DNA from: Tritrichomonas musculus
Lineage: Eukaryota > Parabasalia > Tritrichomonadida > Tritrichomonadidae
Direction of reading: 5' to 3'
DNA length: 64,000 nt
Assembly (NCBI GenBank): GCA_039105265.1
Contig: JAPFFF010000004.1
Location: forward strand, 434,001 to 498,000
Part shown: piece after piece, positions 62,601-64,000 of the stretch
Layout: every line of letters starts with the position of its first letter
How positions within the stretch are numbered: position 1 is the stretch's first letter
Notes under the pieces: model-generated
What the model saw: the letters and a program-made list of their open reading frames with translations, nothing else
Databases searched by the model: none
Told to the model about the DNA's origin: nothing
Program-made: the position numbers and the translations under genes

Positions 62601-64000
62601 ATGAATATTCCTTCAACCAATTCTCTAATTAGCCGTTCTAGGCGAGCATCTTTAAGCCTAAAAAACAAAAACTTAAGTCCTATAACAATTCCAACTTTTT
62701 CCAATCTGGCTGATACACATGCCGCTCCATCTAATCGAAAGAGAAATATATCTTTGTCATCAAGCCAAATGGGTAGCCAAATTAAATTCACCAAAAGCTC
62801 AAGGGCAGTTCAACATTCATCCCGCAATTTAGTTAGCCTTAAAGAAACACAAGAAGCAATATCTTACATGTCATTCAAAGATCTTCTAAAAAACAATATC
62901 CAAAAATCGAATGCAAATGCCAATGCAAAATTATCAAATTATGAGGTTAAAATTCGCGTATTTTCAAACTATGGACACGAAAACTTAATAACTTCGGGAG
63001 AAATAGATATTCTTGATCAAAATCAAGCAACAATTAGGAATATTACGTGCTCTGTTTCATCAATAATTCTTGACAAAAATAAAAATATAGCAATTACAGT
63101 TGATAAAAATAACGAACTTCCGGTGATTGATGAAAATGAAGAAGTAAGTAATAATAATGCTTTCACTCAACCTTTCAGTAATGAAGATACTTCATCACGG
63201 CTTGTAAATCAACAAATTATCAAAAATAGCATTGAAGAAACATGGATTCACAAGTGGGAAGGCAACAATAAAGACAATAAATCTGAGGAAAAATTAATTG
63301 ATATTATTTTAAATTTCAAATCACAAGAGAAACCTTTATTTGTTCGTATTTTCCCATCTCCTTTTATTCCCGAAGCTAATCTTAACTCAATACAAGTATA
63401 CATCAATGAAAAACTGATGCATGAAGGAACATTAAATCAAACGTTCTGTTCTGTTATAGAATTACATTATGATGAAGGATGTGCCACCGATTTGTCGATG
63501 TATATTAAAAGTGAAGATAAAAACATGCCACATGTTCTTCGTGATCAGTTTGGAATTTTACCATTTTCTTTTACGAAAGAAATCTCTATTTCAATAATTG
63601 AGAGCTCTTCAAAGAAGCCAAGTTCAGATCCAAATTTAAGTAATTCATCCTTTGTTGATCCCAACGATCAATCATTAAATTCTATAATGTTTGGAATTAG
63701 AAAAATTGCTTTCTTTACAACCGCTGGTGAAATGGTGAAACCTGATTCGATGGAAATAGCATCCAAAAACATCAAATGCTATCAACCACTTCCACAACTT
63801 TTTACAGATGAAATTACAACAGCTAACAGCCAGCCATGGAAAGGAGCTTTCATAGATGATAACGAGTTTTTAATTACATTTAAAAATCCATTGCCGATAG
63901 CTGCAATTGGAATCCTGTCTCCTTCTGTCCACACAACTTTAAGAGGCATAAGGGTCAAAAAAATAGCGGTTAAGGTCAATGGCGTAATGAGATGGGTGGG
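62601..64000 (+). CDS. KATNIP-like protein (DUF4457), 5' part
   Basis: An open frame from ATG 62601 (MNIPSTNSLISRRSRRAS-like, S/T/N/R-rich start of about 110 residues) runs to the window edge: 466 codons, no stop, incomplete. From about residue 115 it becomes beta-rich: NYEVKIRVFSNYGHENLITS with GEIDILDQNQATIRNI, the opening of the DUF4457 unit of KATNIP/KIAA0556, where IRIFSTWGD...GLTGIEI is typical. Then ETWIHKWEGNNK, LFVRIFPSPFIPEANLNSIQ and, near the end, PLPIAAIGILSPSVHTTLRG with IAVKVNGVMRWVG. KATNIP binds katanin and microtubule ends at cilia bases. The match is by pattern but repeated over several segments. Confidence 0.65.
   Translation, partial: MNIPSTNSLISRSRRASLSLKNKNLSPITIPTFSNLADTHAAPSNRKRNISLSSSQMGSQIKFTKSSRAVQHSSRNLVSLKETQEAISYMSFKDLLKNNIQKSNANANAKLSNYEVKIRVFSNYGHENLITSGEIDILDQNQATIRNITCSVSSIILDKNKNIAITVDKNNELPVIDENEEVSNNNAFTQPFSNEDTSSRLVNQQIIKNSIEETWIHKWEGNNKDNKSEEKLIDIILNFKSQEKPLFVRIFPSPFIPEANLNSIQVYINEKLMHEGTLNQTFCSVIELHYDEGCATDLSMYIKSEDKNMPHVLRDQFGILPFSFTKEISISIIESSSKKPSSDPNLSNSSFVDPNDQSLNSIMFGIRKIAFFTTAGEMVKPDSMEIASKNIKCYQPLPQLFTDEITTANSQPWKGAFIDDNEFLITFKNPLPIAAIGILSPSVHTTLRGIRVKKIAVKVNGVMRWV

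Overview
The window looks like nuclear DNA of a parabasalid flagellate, most likely a trichomonad of the Tritrichomonas type. The evidence is AT-rich intergenic DNA, closely spaced genes without recognisable introns, standard stop codons (TAA and TGA both end intact genes), homologues of axonemal or basal-body proteins (enkurin, SPEF2/CPC1, KATNIP), and relics of DNA transposons and large virus-like elements. The assignment is an inference: no rRNA or other marker gene is present. No tRNA, rRNA or CRISPR array was seen.

Layout. 1-3.3 kb is the end of a large element of unknown type, with base composition unlike its surroundings: one long frameshifted gene, a 56-residue gene, repeated GTTAGTGA motifs and a 37-bp inverted repeat. 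3.5-5.3 kb holds a broken DDE transposase and a fold-back element with identical 247-bp arms. 6-20 kb is ordinary host DNA: a coiled-coil protein, a Wee1-like kinase, an SDF2-like MIR protein of the secretory pathway, a bridge-like lipid transfer protein (FMP27/Hobbit/BLTP2), ribosomal protein eS24, a small unknown protein and an enkurin-domain protein. 20-32 kb holds a giant kinase, a SPEF2-like protein and a FrnE-type DsbA oxidoreductase. 32-42 kb holds an unusual RBR ubiquitin ligase, a small charged helical protein, an HSF2BP-like ARM protein, a GAF plus pseudo-phosphodiesterase protein and a Sel1-repeat protein.

42.5-48.7 kb is a gene-poor graveyard. It holds a broken SF3 (primase-type) helicase and a broken SF2 DEAH helicase facing each other, then transposase remains. 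48.7-60 kb returns to host genes: a TMEM33-like membrane protein, a D-lactate dehydrogenase, a second copy of the charged helical protein, a leucine-rich-repeat protein with long Q/N-rich tandem repeats, a second RBR ligase and a PP1-like phosphatase. A complete non-autonomous hAT element with a perfect 8-bp target duplication follows, and the window ends inside a KATNIP-like gene.

The strongest candidates for something undescribed are four. The first is the pair of RBR ligases with about 190 residues of coiled coil between IBR and RING2, each near a paralogous charged-helix gene. The second is the helicase-bearing relic at 44.9-46.4 kb. The third is the element end at 1-3.3 kb. The fourth is a recurrent TTCAAAAAGTTT-type motif, most often about 60-85 bases upstream of start codons.
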